A stretch of DNA of 64,000 nucleotides from Candidatus Paraluminiphilus aquimaris (GTDB lineage Bacteria; Pseudomonadota; Gammaproteobacteria; Pseudomonadales; Halieaceae). This document shows positions 1 to 8,001 of this stretch, piece by piece. The stretch spans positions 1,922,001 to 1,986,000 of the forward strand of contig NZ_CP036501.1 of NCBI RefSeq assembly GCF_026230195.1, read 5' to 3'. Positions within the stretch are counted from its first letter, which is position 1. Every line of letters starts with the position of its first letter. The notes beneath the pieces were generated by a model, which saw only the letters and a program-made list of their open reading frames with translations, had not been told where the DNA came from and searched no databases. Both the position numbers and the translations under genes were made by a program.

Positions 1-542
1 CAATTTATGACCGAGAGCATGATCTTTCTATTTTTGAATCGGGCGCGATCATGATTCACTTGGCGGAGAAGAGCGGCAAATTCATGCCCAGCGATGTGGT
101 GGGTCGTTCGCGCGTTATTCAATGGTTAATGTTTCAAATGGGGGGAGTAGGACCCATGATGGGACAAGCGAATGTGTTCTTTCGCTACTTTCCCGAGAAA
201 ATCCAGCCAGCAATAGACCGTTACCAGAGCGAAGGGCGTCGATTATTTGAGGTTTTGAATACGCAGCTGGGCAAGACCGAATATTTGGCCGGCGAATACA
301 GTATCGCGGATATGGCTAATTGGGCTTGGGTCCGTTCCTATCGCTGGAGCGGCATCGAAATCGATGGCTTAGAGCACTTGCAGCGCTGGCACAAGGCAAT
401 CAAAGTGCGACCCGCGGCGGAAAAAGGCATAACCGTTCCAGTCGATATGCGATTGTTGCGAGATGGAAACGAGAACTCGAAAGAGACGGAGGATTTCATC
501 AAGGGTGCGCAAACAATGGTGCAGGGTTTAAAAAAGGACTGA
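1..542 (+). CDS. Nu-class (YfcG-like) glutathione S-transferase, 5' end cut off by window
   Basis: The reading frame is open from the left edge (codons from base 3) to the TGA at 540-542, leaving 179 residues of what is normally a protein of about 210-230. The visible start carries the end of the thioredoxin-fold domain, with the ESGAI...LAEKSG glutathione-binding segment. An all-helical C-terminal domain follows, with [16 protein letters not shown], an ERYQ-like helix and [11 protein letters not shown]. These segments match the E. coli YfcG/YghU group, which are glutathione-dependent disulfide-bond oxidoreductases rather than classical detoxifying transferases. Function is inferred from family. 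The ATG at 51 is internal, not the start. xthA follows after 4 bases, so the two are probably co-transcribed. Confidence 0.85.
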   Translation, partial: IYDREHDLSIFESGAIMIHLAEKSGKFMPSDVVGRSRVIQWLMFQMGGVGPMMGQANVFFRYFPEKIQPAIDRYQSEGRRLFEVLNTQLGKTEYLAGEYSIADMANWAWVRSYRWSGIEIDGLEHLQRWHKAIKVRPAAEKGITVPVDMRLLRDGNENSKETEDFIKGAQTMVQGLKKD

Positions 543-546
543 CAGC

Positions 547-1317
547 GTGTTTAGAGTAATTACCTGTAATACCAACGGAATTAGGGCTGCGCAGCGAAAG
601 GGCTTCTTTGAGTGGCTTGCGAAGCAAGATGCCGATGTGGTGTGCATTCAGGAAACCAAAGCGCAGGAGCATCAGCTGGTTGATGAAGCGTTTCGCCCTG
701 ATGGCTACCACTGTTATTACAACGACGCGGAAAAAAAGGGCTACAGTGGTACCGCCGTATACGCTAAGCGAGAGCCCTCTCGGATTGAAACCAAAGTAGG
801 ATGGGACCCCGTCGACTCGGAAGGCCGCTATTTGAGGGCTGATTTTGAGGGCCTGAGCGTCATTTCGCTCTATGTCCCATCGGGCTCGAGCAATGAGGCG
901 GCCCAGGCGCGCAAAGACCTATTTATGAAAAAGTTTACGCCGCACATGAAAGCTCTCCTAGATGAAGACCGTGAATTCATTATTTGTGCCGACTGGAATA
1001 CCTGCCACCAAAACATTGATATTAAGAACTGGCGCAGCAATCAAAAGAATTCTGGTTTCATGCCGCATGAGCGAGAATGGCTTACCGAGCTTTACGATGA
1101 GCAAGGCTGGGTTGATGTGTTTCGCCAAATGACCACAGAGCCCGATCTCTACACTTGGTGGTCGAATCGTGGTCAGGCGTGGACGAATAATACGGGTTGG
1201 CGACTTGATTATATGCTTGTGACGCCCGGATTATCCGGAACCGGTAAGGCTTTCTCGATACTCCGAGATGAGCGTTTTTCTGACCACGCACCGGTTACCA
1301 TTGATTTTGAGCTCTAA
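547..1317 (+). CDS. xthA: Exodeoxyribonuclease III
   Basis: A 256-residue EEP-superfamily nuclease of typical length. It should cleave AP sites and remove 3'-blocked ends in base excision repair. Visible catalytic elements are QETK with Glu36, the DWN motif near residue 147, and SDH at residues 245-247 (general-base His). The GTG start is supported by AAGGA at 534-538, which overlaps the end of the upstream glutathione transferase gene. The N-terminus begins directly with the first beta strand of the fold. It lies between the GST and yajC on the same strand. Confidence 0.93.
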   Translation: MFRVITCNTNGIRAAQRKGFFEWLAKQDADVVCIQETKAQEHQLVDEAFRPDGYHCYYNDAEKKGYSGTAVYAKREPSRIETKVGWDPVDSEGRYLRADFEGLSVISLYVPSGSSNEAAQARKDLFMKKFTPHMKALLDEDREFIICADWNTCHQNIDIKNWRSNQKNSGFMPHEREWLTELYDEQGWVDVFRQMTTEPDLYTWWSNRGQAWTNNTGWRLDYMLVTPGLSGTGKAFSILRDERFSDHAPVTIDFEL

Positions 1318-1368
1318 ATTTTTCTAGAAAAGCACCCTTACCAACTGATTTAAAAGAGGTAAATTTAT

Positions 1369-1701
1369 ATGTTTATTAGCCAGGCACATGCGCAAGCAGG
1401 TACACCGCCACCGGCAGGCGGGGAGTGGTTCCTTCCGGTCATGATGATCGGTTTGTTGGTTTTTATGTATTTCACGACCATCAGACCGCAGCGCAAGCGC
1501 CAAAAGGAACATGCGGAATTGGTGAGCTCATTGGGTAAGGGCGACGAAGTCCTAATGAGTTCTGGGATGATGGGTAAAATTGTTGGCTTATCTGAGCTCT
1601 ACGTGGTTGTTAACGTGTCCGACAAAGTTGATCTCAAGTTTCAGCGAACGCATGTCACTGCCACACTACCCAAGGGCACGATTAAGAATTTAGGGGCGTA
1701 A
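1369..1701 (+). CDS. yajC: Sec translocon accessory subunit YajC
   Basis: A 110-residue single-span inner-membrane protein. A short N-terminus is followed by a hydrophobic segment at about 22-42 and the family hallmark IRPQRKRQKEH, then a small cytoplasmic beta-rich domain with GDEV and the segment DLKFQRTHV. YajC associates with SecDF-YidC during protein export. The ribosome site AGAGG lies upstream of ATG 1369. In most gammaproteobacteria yajC sits between tgt and secD. Here it follows xthA and precedes a PLP enzyme, with no secD or secF nearby, so the usual operon is broken or this is a second copy. Confidence 0.93.
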   Translation: MFISQAHAQAGTPPPAGGEWFLPVMMIGLLVFMYFTTIRPQRKRQKEHAELVSSLGKGDEVLMSSGMMGKIVGLSELYVVVNVSDKVDLKFQRTHVTATLPKGTIKNLGA

Positions 1702-1762
1702 ACCTATTATTAGCTATCCACCTAGAGAGACCCTCGCGGTTCTGCCGTCACCCTTTCAGTGC

Positions 1763-2710
1763 TTGCATAGAGCCTCAGAGCGGTGGGGGAACGGGCGACG
1801 TATTTGGTGTAAGCGTGATGATCTCACGGGGTCTCTGCTCACCGGCAATAAGGTTAGGAAGCTGGAATTCCTTGCTGCGGACGCGATTAATCGAGGTTGT
1901 ACTGTTTTAGTCACTGCAGGCGCACTGCAAAGCAACCATTGTCGCGCAACAGCTGCGGTTGCGGCACAGCTAGGACTTAAGTGTGAACTGATATTGCGAG
2001 GACATGAGCAGGAGCTTAGCGGCAATTATTTGCTTAGCCGACTGCTTGATGCGGAGATAACCTATGTCTCTCGGGGGACCACGGGTGACGAGATGACGTC
2101 GTATTTGGCGGACGCTCAAGACAGGTGGGCTAGGAGAGGTGAGAAAGCACTGACAATACCGATCGGCGGCAGTGATGCGATGGGCATCTGGGGTTATATC
2201 TCAGCGGTAGAGGAGCTGATGTCCGATATGCACAGGCATAGCTTACAGCGGGCCGCAATCGTTCATGCGACGGGTTCAGGCGGCACACAGGCAGGGTTGA
2301 ACGCGGGTGTGCTGTTACATGGTGTAGACGCCGATGTGATCAGCTATGCGGTCTGCGATGACGAAGCCTATTTCAATGACAAGGCGCAGGCGGATTGGGA
2401 TAATTTACGTGCCAACCGAACCGACCTGCCTAATAAGCCAATTAAGACGCTCACAAATGATCAATATATCGGTCCAGGCTATGGCAAGGCAGGTGAGGAA
2501 GTATTCGATACGCTCGCCGAGCTTGCGAGGCTCGAAGGCATAGCACTTGACCCGGTCTACACAGGGAAAGCGTTTTATGGTCTGGTCACCGATTTGGCGA
2601 AGCAGTCTTTCGCATCAGAGTCCCCAGACATCATTTTTATGCATACGGGAGGGGTATTCGGTATCTTTCCTCATGCATCGGAAGTTGAGGCCGCACTGGG
2701 GCGAGCCTGA
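1763..2710 (+). CDS. PLP-dependent D-cysteine desulfhydrase / ACC deaminase family enzyme
   Basis: A fold-type II PLP enzyme. KRDDLTG, then GNKVRKLEF (the PLP-binding Lys is in GNK), LQSNHCRATAAVAAQLG, a Gly-rich phosphate loop (GSGGTQAG) and a C-terminal HTGG are all visible. Family members release H2S and pyruvate from D-cysteine or deaminate 1-aminocyclopropane-1-carboxylate. The substrate cannot be decided here. The first ordinary start codon is TTG 1763, giving 315 residues. The frame stays open back to 1694, and the translated upstream stretch contains a PSPF segment that corresponds to the conserved PTPLE start of relatives. The true start is therefore probably upstream at a non-standard codon (ATT 1706 or 1709, or CTG 1742). 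Confidence 0.8.
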   Translation: MHRASERWGNGRRIWCKRDDLTGSLLTGNKVRKLEFLAADAINRGCTVLVTAGALQSNHCRATAAVAAQLGLKCELILRGHEQELSGNYLLSRLLDAEITYVSRGTTGDEMTSYLADAQDRWARRGEKALTIPIGGSDAMGIWGYISAVEELMSDMHRHSLQRAAIVHATGSGGTQAGLNAGVLLHGVDADVISYAVCDDEAYFNDKAQADWDNLRANRTDLPNKPIKTLTNDQYIGPGYGKAGEEVFDTLAELARLEGIALDPVYTGKAFYGLVTDLAKQSFASESPDIIFMHTGGVFGIFPHASEVEAALGRA

Positions 2711-2747
2711 GCTTCTTTTCAAAAGACAATAACGACGAGGCAGAGTG

Positions 2748-4112
2748 ATGCTTGAGACAATTATCCGTGACGTGAACGCAGTGGCTTGGGGGCTTCCCAT
2801 GCTGATTTTACTATTGGGCACGGGTATTTATTTAACCCTTGGGCTGGGTTTCATGACCTTGCGCAAAGTGCCGCGCGCCGTCTCTCTTTTGTTCTCAGGT
2901 GTGTCCGGTCGAGGTGAGGGCGATATTGTCCCGTTTAAGGCGCTAATGACATCACTGTCGGCGACCATCGGTACCGGTAACATTGCGGGTGTTGCCACGG
3001 CGATTACATTAGGTGGTCCTGGGGCATTGTTTTGGATGTGGATTACGGCGCTCTTCGGCATGGCAACCAAATACGCTGAGGGTGTTTTGGCCGTCCGCTA
3101 CCGGGAGCAAGACGATCAGGGTAGTTACTCCGGTGGCCCTATGTACTACATACGAAATGGCCTAGGAGAGCGCTACGGGTCATTTGCAACGGGCCTCGCC
3201 TTCGCGTTTGCCCTGTTTGGTGCCACGGCAGGTTTCGGCCTCGCCAACACGGTGCAGTCTAACTCCGTCGCGCAGGTCCTTACGGACAACGCAGGTATTC
3301 CCTGGTGGATTACCGGTGTCGTCCTTATGTTGTTAGTAGGAGCCGTTATTTTGGGCGGTATCAAGCGAATTGCTGATACGGCCGGAGCTGTTGTCCCGGC
3401 CATGGCCATTTCGTACATCCTTATGAGCCTTATCGTCATTTTGATGAATATTTCTGATGTCCCCGCTGCCTTCAGCACGATCATTGATAGCGCCTTTAAT
3501 GGTGCTTCAGCCGCAGGTGGTTTTGCTGGCGCTACTGTGTGGGCAGCCATCCGTTTTGGGGTGGCACGCGGAATTTTCTCTAATGAGGCGGGCCTTGGAA
3601 GCGCCCCGATAGCCCATGCGGCGGCCAAAACAGATGAGCCAGTCGAGCAGGGACTCGTGGCTATGCTGGGGACGCTAATTGATACCTTGATCGTCTGCAC
3701 GATGACGGGTCTCGTCATTGTCCTAACAGGCGTGCTCGATTCAGGTGTGTCAGGTGCTAGCCTGACATCGATGGCCTTTGGAGCCGTTTTGCCGGGCGGA
3801 GAGTGGGTCGTCACCGTTGGTGTCGTCGTGTTCGCCACGACAACCATGATGGGATGGGCATTTTATGGTGAGCGCTGCGTTGTCTATCTCTTTGGTACCC
3901 GAGGAATTATGCCTTTTCGTGTGCTTTGGGTTCTGGCGATCCCGGTTGGGGCCGGCGCTGACTTAGGTTTGATTTGGTTGGTCGCTGACACGCTCAATGC
4001 ATTCATGGCCATACCCAATCTGGTGGGTCTCTTACTCCTGTCACCGGTGGTCTTCGCCTTAACGCGCGAGTATTTCGGACGTAAGCCATCGGGCGACACA
4101 GTGAAGGGTTGA
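2748..4112 (+). CDS. Sodium:alanine (AGCS family) symporter
   Basis: A polytopic inner-membrane transporter of 454 residues. It carries the AGCS signatures GTGNIAGVATAI near the N-terminus, GGPMYYI, and SNEAGLGSAPIAHAAA in the middle, with about 11 hydrophobic spans. The family couples Na+ (sometimes H+) entry to uptake of alanine, glycine or related amino acids. ATG 2748 is preferred over the overlapping GTG 2745 because GAGG at 2737-2740 is then 7 bases away. It stands between the PLP enzyme and a nucleotidase on the same strand. An Na+-driven amino acid importer suits a marine organism, which is an inference. Confidence 0.92.
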   Translation: MLETIIRDVNAVAWGLPMLILLLGTGIYLTLGLGFMTLRKVPRAVSLLFSGVSGRGEGDIVPFKALMTSLSATIGTGNIAGVATAITLGGPGALFWMWITALFGMATKYAEGVLAVRYREQDDQGSYSGGPMYYIRNGLGERYGSFATGLAFAFALFGATAGFGLANTVQSNSVAQVLTDNAGIPWWITGVVLMLLVGAVILGGIKRIADTAGAVVPAMAISYILMSLIVILMNISDVPAAFSTIIDSAFNGASAAGGFAGATVWAAIRFGVARGIFSNEAGLGSAPIAHAAAKTDEPVEQGLVAMLGTLIDTLIVCTMTGLVIVLTGVLDSGVSGASLTSMAFGAVLPGGEWVVTVGVVVFATTTMMGWAFYGERCVVYLFGTRGIMPFRVLWVLAIPVGAGADLGLIWLVADTLNAFMAIPNLVGLLLLSPVVFALTREYFGRKPSGDTVKG

Positions 4113-4150
4113 GGTCTGCAAGCCTGCAAAGAGAGGGTTAGACTGGCGTC

Positions 4151-5053
4151 ATGGTAAATCTCGCACCCGAAAAACTCGTCATCGCCATTTCTTCGCGCGC
4201 CTTGTTTGACTTGGACGCAGAGCACCTCGTTTTCGAGAAACAGGGGCTTGAGGCCTATGCTAGCTATCAAATAGAGCATGAGGACAAACCGCTTGAGCGT
4301 GGCCAGGCGTTTACCCTTGCCAAAAAACTCCTGGCACTCAATGAGACCCTAGAGGCTCCCCTTGGTGTAGAAATCGTTCTACTTTCGCGAAATTCAGCTG
4401 ATACAGGTCTGAGAATATTCAATTCGATTGAACACTATAATCTACCCATTACCCGCGCGGCCTTTTGTGGTGGCGAGTCGCCTTGGCGGTATATACAGGC
4501 GTTTGGCTGCCATCTTTTTCTATCATCTGAGCCCGATGATGTGCGAAAGGCGCTAGAAAATAATGTTGCCGCTGCCACCTTGGTCTCTAAGCCTGTGACA
4601 GAGTCCGATGATGCGGTTATTCGATTTGCCTTCGATGGCGATGCGGTGCTTTTTTCGGATGAGGCCGAGAAGGTTTACAAAGCTGAGGGGTTAGAGGCGT
4701 TCACGAAAAGTGAGCGGGAGCAGAGAAACCAACCCCTTACCGGCGGACCTTTTAAAAGCTTTTTAAGTGCGCTTCACCTCCTTCAAAAATCCTTGCCGGA
4801 GGAATCACCATTGATTCGAACGGCGCTTGTCACGGCCAGGTCGGCTCCTGCACATGAGCGGGTAATACGAACCCTGCGCGCGTGGGACGTGCGACTCGAC
4901 GAATCGATTTTTCTCGGTGGATTACCAAAAGTTGAGTTTCTTAAAGCCTACGACGCCGACGTCTTTTTTGATGATCAAGAGACGCACTGCCATTTAGCGG
5001 CGGACCATGTGGCCACGGGTCATGTACCTCACGGTGTTGCCAACGAGCCTTAA
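4151..5053 (+). CDS. Cytosolic 5'-nucleotidase (NT5C1-like family)
   Basis: A 300-residue protein resembling bacterial members of the cytosolic 5'-nucleotidase IA family. It has a conserved VLLSRNSADTGLRIFNSI segment, CGGESP, the FDGDAVLFSDEAE loop and a C-terminal VFFDDQE acidic motif. Such enzymes are expected to dephosphorylate nucleoside monophosphates such as AMP or IMP. Specificity cannot be read from the sequence. The gene begins 38 bases after the symporter and ends 67 bases before cysB. The AT-rich gap before cysB suggests that cysB has its own promoter. Confidence 0.82.
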   Translation: MVNLAPEKLVIAISSRALFDLDAEHLVFEKQGLEAYASYQIEHEDKPLERGQAFTLAKKLLALNETLEAPLGVEIVLLSRNSADTGLRIFNSIEHYNLPITRAAFCGGESPWRYIQAFGCHLFLSSEPDDVRKALENNVAAATLVSKPVTESDDAVIRFAFDGDAVLFSDEAEKVYKAEGLEAFTKSEREQRNQPLTGGPFKSFLSALHLLQKSLPEESPLIRTALVTARSAPAHERVIRTLRAWDVRLDESIFLGGLPKVEFLKAYDADVFFDDQETHCHLAADHVATGHVPHGVANEP

Positions 5054-5120
5054 CCTAGGCTGTACAGCTGCTTAGAACTTAAGTATCTTTTAGACGTCAT
5101 TTTAATGCCTTTCAATTATT

Positions 5121-6095
5121 ATGAAGCTACAGCAGCTGAAGTACATTTGGGAAGTCGCGCATCACGACCTAAACGTTTCCGCAACCGCTCAGAGCTTATT
5201 TACCTCTCAACCGGGAATCAGTAAGCAAATTCGATTGCTCGAGGGTGAACTGGGCGTAGAAATTTTTTCGCGCAGTGGAAAACACCTCACGCACATTACG
5301 CCGGCGGGAGAGGCGATCATCGAGATGGCGGGCGAGATCCTTCGTCAGACCGAGTCCATAAGACGGATAGCGCAAGATCACTCTGACAATGTTTCAGGCA
5401 GTATGTCGCTCGCCACAACCCACGGTCAGGCGCGTTATGTCTTGCCCGATTCGATTTCCCGATTCTCCGTTGAGCACCCCGATGTCTCGCTCGAAATGCG
5501 CCAAGGGAGCCCGCAGCAGATCGCCGAAATGGCTGCGAAAGGGAGCGTGGACTTTGCTATTGCAACCGAGGCATTGCAGCAATACGCGTCTTTAGTGACC
5601 TTACCCTTCTTTCGCTGGTCGCACTGCGTAGTGGTGCCCAGTGGCCATCCGCTTGCAGAGGCTGATTCGCCGACGCTCGAGCAAATTGCACGCTATCCGT
5701 TAATTACCTACACAGAGGGTTTTACTGGGCGGTTCAGAATCGATGAGGGATTCCAAGCGCGTGGCCTGACACCGAACTATGTTGTGACCGCAGCTGATGC
5801 AGATGTCATTAAGACGTATGTCCGCAGAGGGCTTGGTGTAGGCATTATTTCGACTATGGCTTATGAGCAACACAGTGACGCCGATCTTATAAAGATAGGC
5901 TCTCCCAATTACTTCGCCTCTTTGTTGTCTTGCATTGCATTTCGCCGCGGGACTTTCCTGAGAGGATTTATGTTCGCGTTTATCGAGCAGCTTGCGCCTC
6001 ACTTAACGGCCGATATTGTCAACCACGCAATGGCTATTGCTGATCCCGAAGAGCGTAATGAGTTTTGCGCAAGACTCGAAGTTCCACGCATTTAG
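5121..6095 (+). CDS. cysB: LysR-family cysteine regulon activator CysB
   Basis: 324 residues, the normal CysB length. The N-terminal winged helix-turn-helix (MKLQQLKYIWEVAHHDLNVSATAQSL..SQPGISKQI) is followed by an LTTR effector domain with THGQARYVLP and the C-terminal helix block typical of CysB/Cbl. CysB is a tetrameric activator of sulfate assimilation and cysteine synthesis genes that responds to N-acetylserine, and it usually represses itself. No sulfate assimilation genes are adjacent. The PLP desulfhydrase-like gene about 2.4 kb upstream is the only possible sulfur neighbour. ATG 5121 has only a weak ribosome site but fits the family N-terminus exactly. Confidence 0.93.
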   Translation: MKLQQLKYIWEVAHHDLNVSATAQSLFTSQPGISKQIRLLEGELGVEIFSRSGKHLTHITPAGEAIIEMAGEILRQTESIRRIAQDHSDNVSGSMSLATTHGQARYVLPDSISRFSVEHPDVSLEMRQGSPQQIAEMAAKGSVDFAIATEALQQYASLVTLPFFRWSHCVVVPSGHPLAEADSPTLEQIARYPLITYTEGFTGRFRIDEGFQARGLTPNYVVTAADADVIKTYVRRGLGVGIISTMAYEQHSDADLIKIGSPNYFASLLSCIAFRRGTFLRGFMFAFIEQLAPHLTADIVNHAMAIADPEERNEFCARLEVPRI

Positions 6096-6127
6096 ACGAT
6101 ATAAAGGATAAAAATACGACCATTTGA

Positions 6128-6201
6128 AGGGGTTTTTTCACGCGGCTTTGTGCGACTATTGTGCAGGTCATCGGATATCGCTGGCCTGCGTATGAACCCC
6201 T
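6128..6201 (+). promoter_or_regulatory. Inverted-repeat leader upstream of the acyl-CoA carboxylase operon
   Basis: In the 167-base gap between cysB and the carboxylase operon, AGGGGTT (6128-6134) pairs with AACCCCT (6195-6201). Inside it GCAGG (6163-6167) pairs with CCTGC (6185-6189). Together they could fold as a nested stem in the 5' leader or mark operator arms. No known riboswitch signature is recognised. Function is unassigned. Confidence 0.3.
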
Positions 6202-6262
6202 AGCGACTAATCTATAGCGATTGACCACGCCCACGTGCGATTTTTAACATTCAAGGATAAGA

Positions 6263-7972
6263 ATGGACACTACTCACACCAATGACGTGACGCCCACGCT
6301 CACGAATCCCTTTGCTGACAGGGACCAAGACCTCTCTCCCTCTACTGACTACCAAGCCGCTATAAAGCGGGGTGTTGAGTTGCAAGCGCTGCCCCGCACT
6401 GCCGCGACGGCGAAAAACATTCAACGCCAACACAGTAAGAATCGAATGACGGTTTGGGAGCGCATCGAGTTCTTAGTCGATGAGGCGCCCACGATTTTGT
6501 ATCAGAACTGGGGTCCCAATTTAGACGGTGCGTCTCTGGTGACCGCGGTAGGGCGAATTGGTGGTCGTGACGTTGCTATTTATGGACATGACTTTACCGT
6601 TCGCGCCGGCTCCATGGACGCAACGAACGGTGAAAAGCTGGCACGGTTGTTCGAACTGGCTGGAGAGCGAGGCATTCCACTGATCGGACTTAATGACTCA
6701 GCAGGTGCCTACATTCCCGCAGGTGTTGGGGGCTTAGATGGCTACGCTGAGGCCTTTACAGGACTGCGTAAAATTTCCGGCGTTGTACCGAGCATTATGT
6801 GCATGTTTGGCTTTAATGCCGGCGGTGGTAGTTACCTGCCACGCCAGGGTAGCTTCCTTATTCAACCCAAAGATACCTTTTTTGGCCTAACGGGCCCGGG
6901 CGTTGTTAAGTCGGTGCTCGGAGAGGACATAACCCCTGATGAACTGGGGGGGCCTGGCGTTCATAGTCAGACCGGTGTGACCGATTTTGTCGTTGAGGAC
7001 GAAGTGGCTGCGCTACGAAAGGTTCGAGAGATCCTTCGCTACTTGCCCGATAACAACGGCCAAGCACCGAGTGTTCAGGTGTGTTCTGACCCGATCGATC
7101 GAGGTACCAGTGATATTGACACCTTGCTTAAGACAGCCTTCGAGTCGGCAACCGGTTTCAACACACCGGTCGATAGCTCAATAGTGATTCAGCAGCTGTG
7201 CGATCACGGCGACTTTCTGGAGATACAGGAGGAGCGGGCTAAAAATACAATTACTTGTCTAGGGCGAATCGGTGGACACGTAGTGGGCTTTGTCGCCAAC
7301 AACTCTGCCGTGGCTTCTGGTCAGATTGATGTTGATGCGGCGTTAAAAAATGCGCGCTTTATCCGATTTTGCAACCTTTACAATATTCCCGTCATGTTTC
7401 TCGAGGACACAACCGGATTCTTACCGGGAAGGGAGCAGGAGCACCGGGGCATTGTTCAAGCTGGGCGGGCAATGCTGGATGCAATCGTTGATCTGCGCAC
7501 TCCACGCTTTCTTATTCTTATTCGCAATGCCTTTGGCGGCGCTTATGCGTCGTATAACAATTACCCAACAGGTGCAGACTTCGTCGTCGCACTCCCGACA
7601 ACACGAGTGGCTGTGATGGGTCCAGCAGGTGTTGAGTACGTTTATAAAGATGAGCTAAAAGCGATTCGCGCATCCATTCCTCAGCGCCTTGAAGCGATGA
7701 AAGCGGAGTTGCTCTCACAAGGTGTTTCGGATGAGGACGCGCAGTCTCAAGCACAGAGCGCAGCGGCCGATTGGGCAAAAGCGACCGAGGCCGATTTGGC
7801 GAAACGCTATGAGAGAGAAATCATGAATCCGGAAGAGGCATTAAGCCTCGGATCTGTCTCACAGATTGTGATGCCGCAAGAGCTCCGTTCGGTCATTGCG
7901 AAACATCTTATGTTTTGTCTCCGCCATTACACACCTGAGCCAATGTCTGGCGTTCAGCGTGAATTCCATTAA
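6263..7972 (+). CDS. Acyl-CoA carboxylase, carboxyltransferase (beta) subunit, propionyl-CoA type
   Basis: A 569-residue protein with the two crotonase-fold halves of biotin-dependent carboxyltransferases. The first half contains [12 protein letters not shown] and the oxyanion-type loop [12 protein letters not shown]. The second contains [17 protein letters not shown] and [16 protein letters not shown]. It should transfer carboxylate from carboxybiotin to an acyl-CoA. Propionyl-CoA is the best guess because epimerase and mutase genes follow. The N-terminal 60 residues and an acidic, Gln/Ala-rich insert near residue 490 differ from textbook PccB, so the protein is a divergent member. It is 29 bases from its biotin-carrying partner and probably forms one complex with it. 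Confidence 0.85.
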   Translation: MDTTHTNDVTPTLTNPFADRDQDLSPSTDYQAAIKRGVELQALPRTAATAKNIQRQHSKNRMTVWERIEFLVDEAPTILYQNWGPNLDGASLVTAVGRIGGRDVAIYGHDFTVRAGSMDATNGEKLARLFELAGERGIPLIGLNDSAGAYIPAGVGGLDGYAEAFTGLRKISGVVPSIMCMFGFNAGGGSYLPRQGSFLIQPKDTFFGLTGPGVVKSVLGEDITPDELGGPGVHSQTGVTDFVVEDEVAALRKVREILRYLPDNNGQAPSVQVCSDPIDRGTSDIDTLLKTAFESATGFNTPVDSSIVIQQLCDHGDFLEIQEERAKNTITCLGRIGGHVVGFVANNSAVASGQIDVDAALKNARFIRFCNLYNIPVMFLEDTTGFLPGREQEHRGIVQAGRAMLDAIVDLRTPRFLILIRNAFGGAYASYNNYPTGADFVVALPTTRVAVMGPAGVEYVYKDELKAIRASIPQRLEAMKAELLSQGVSDEDAQSQAQSAAADWAKATEADLAKRYEREIMNPEEALSLGSVSQIVMPQELRSVIAKHLMFCLRHYTPEPMSGVQREFH

Positions 7973-8001
7973 AAATCAGCGAGTTAGATTGGAGTTTTAC
8001 T

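Noticed and set aside
3173-3847. 224-residue open frame on the minus strand inside the AGCS symporter gene
   Set aside because: It is antisense to a clear transporter; its composition (Thr, Pro, Ala-rich) is the mirror of membrane-span codons, and no ribosome site or family motif is seen.
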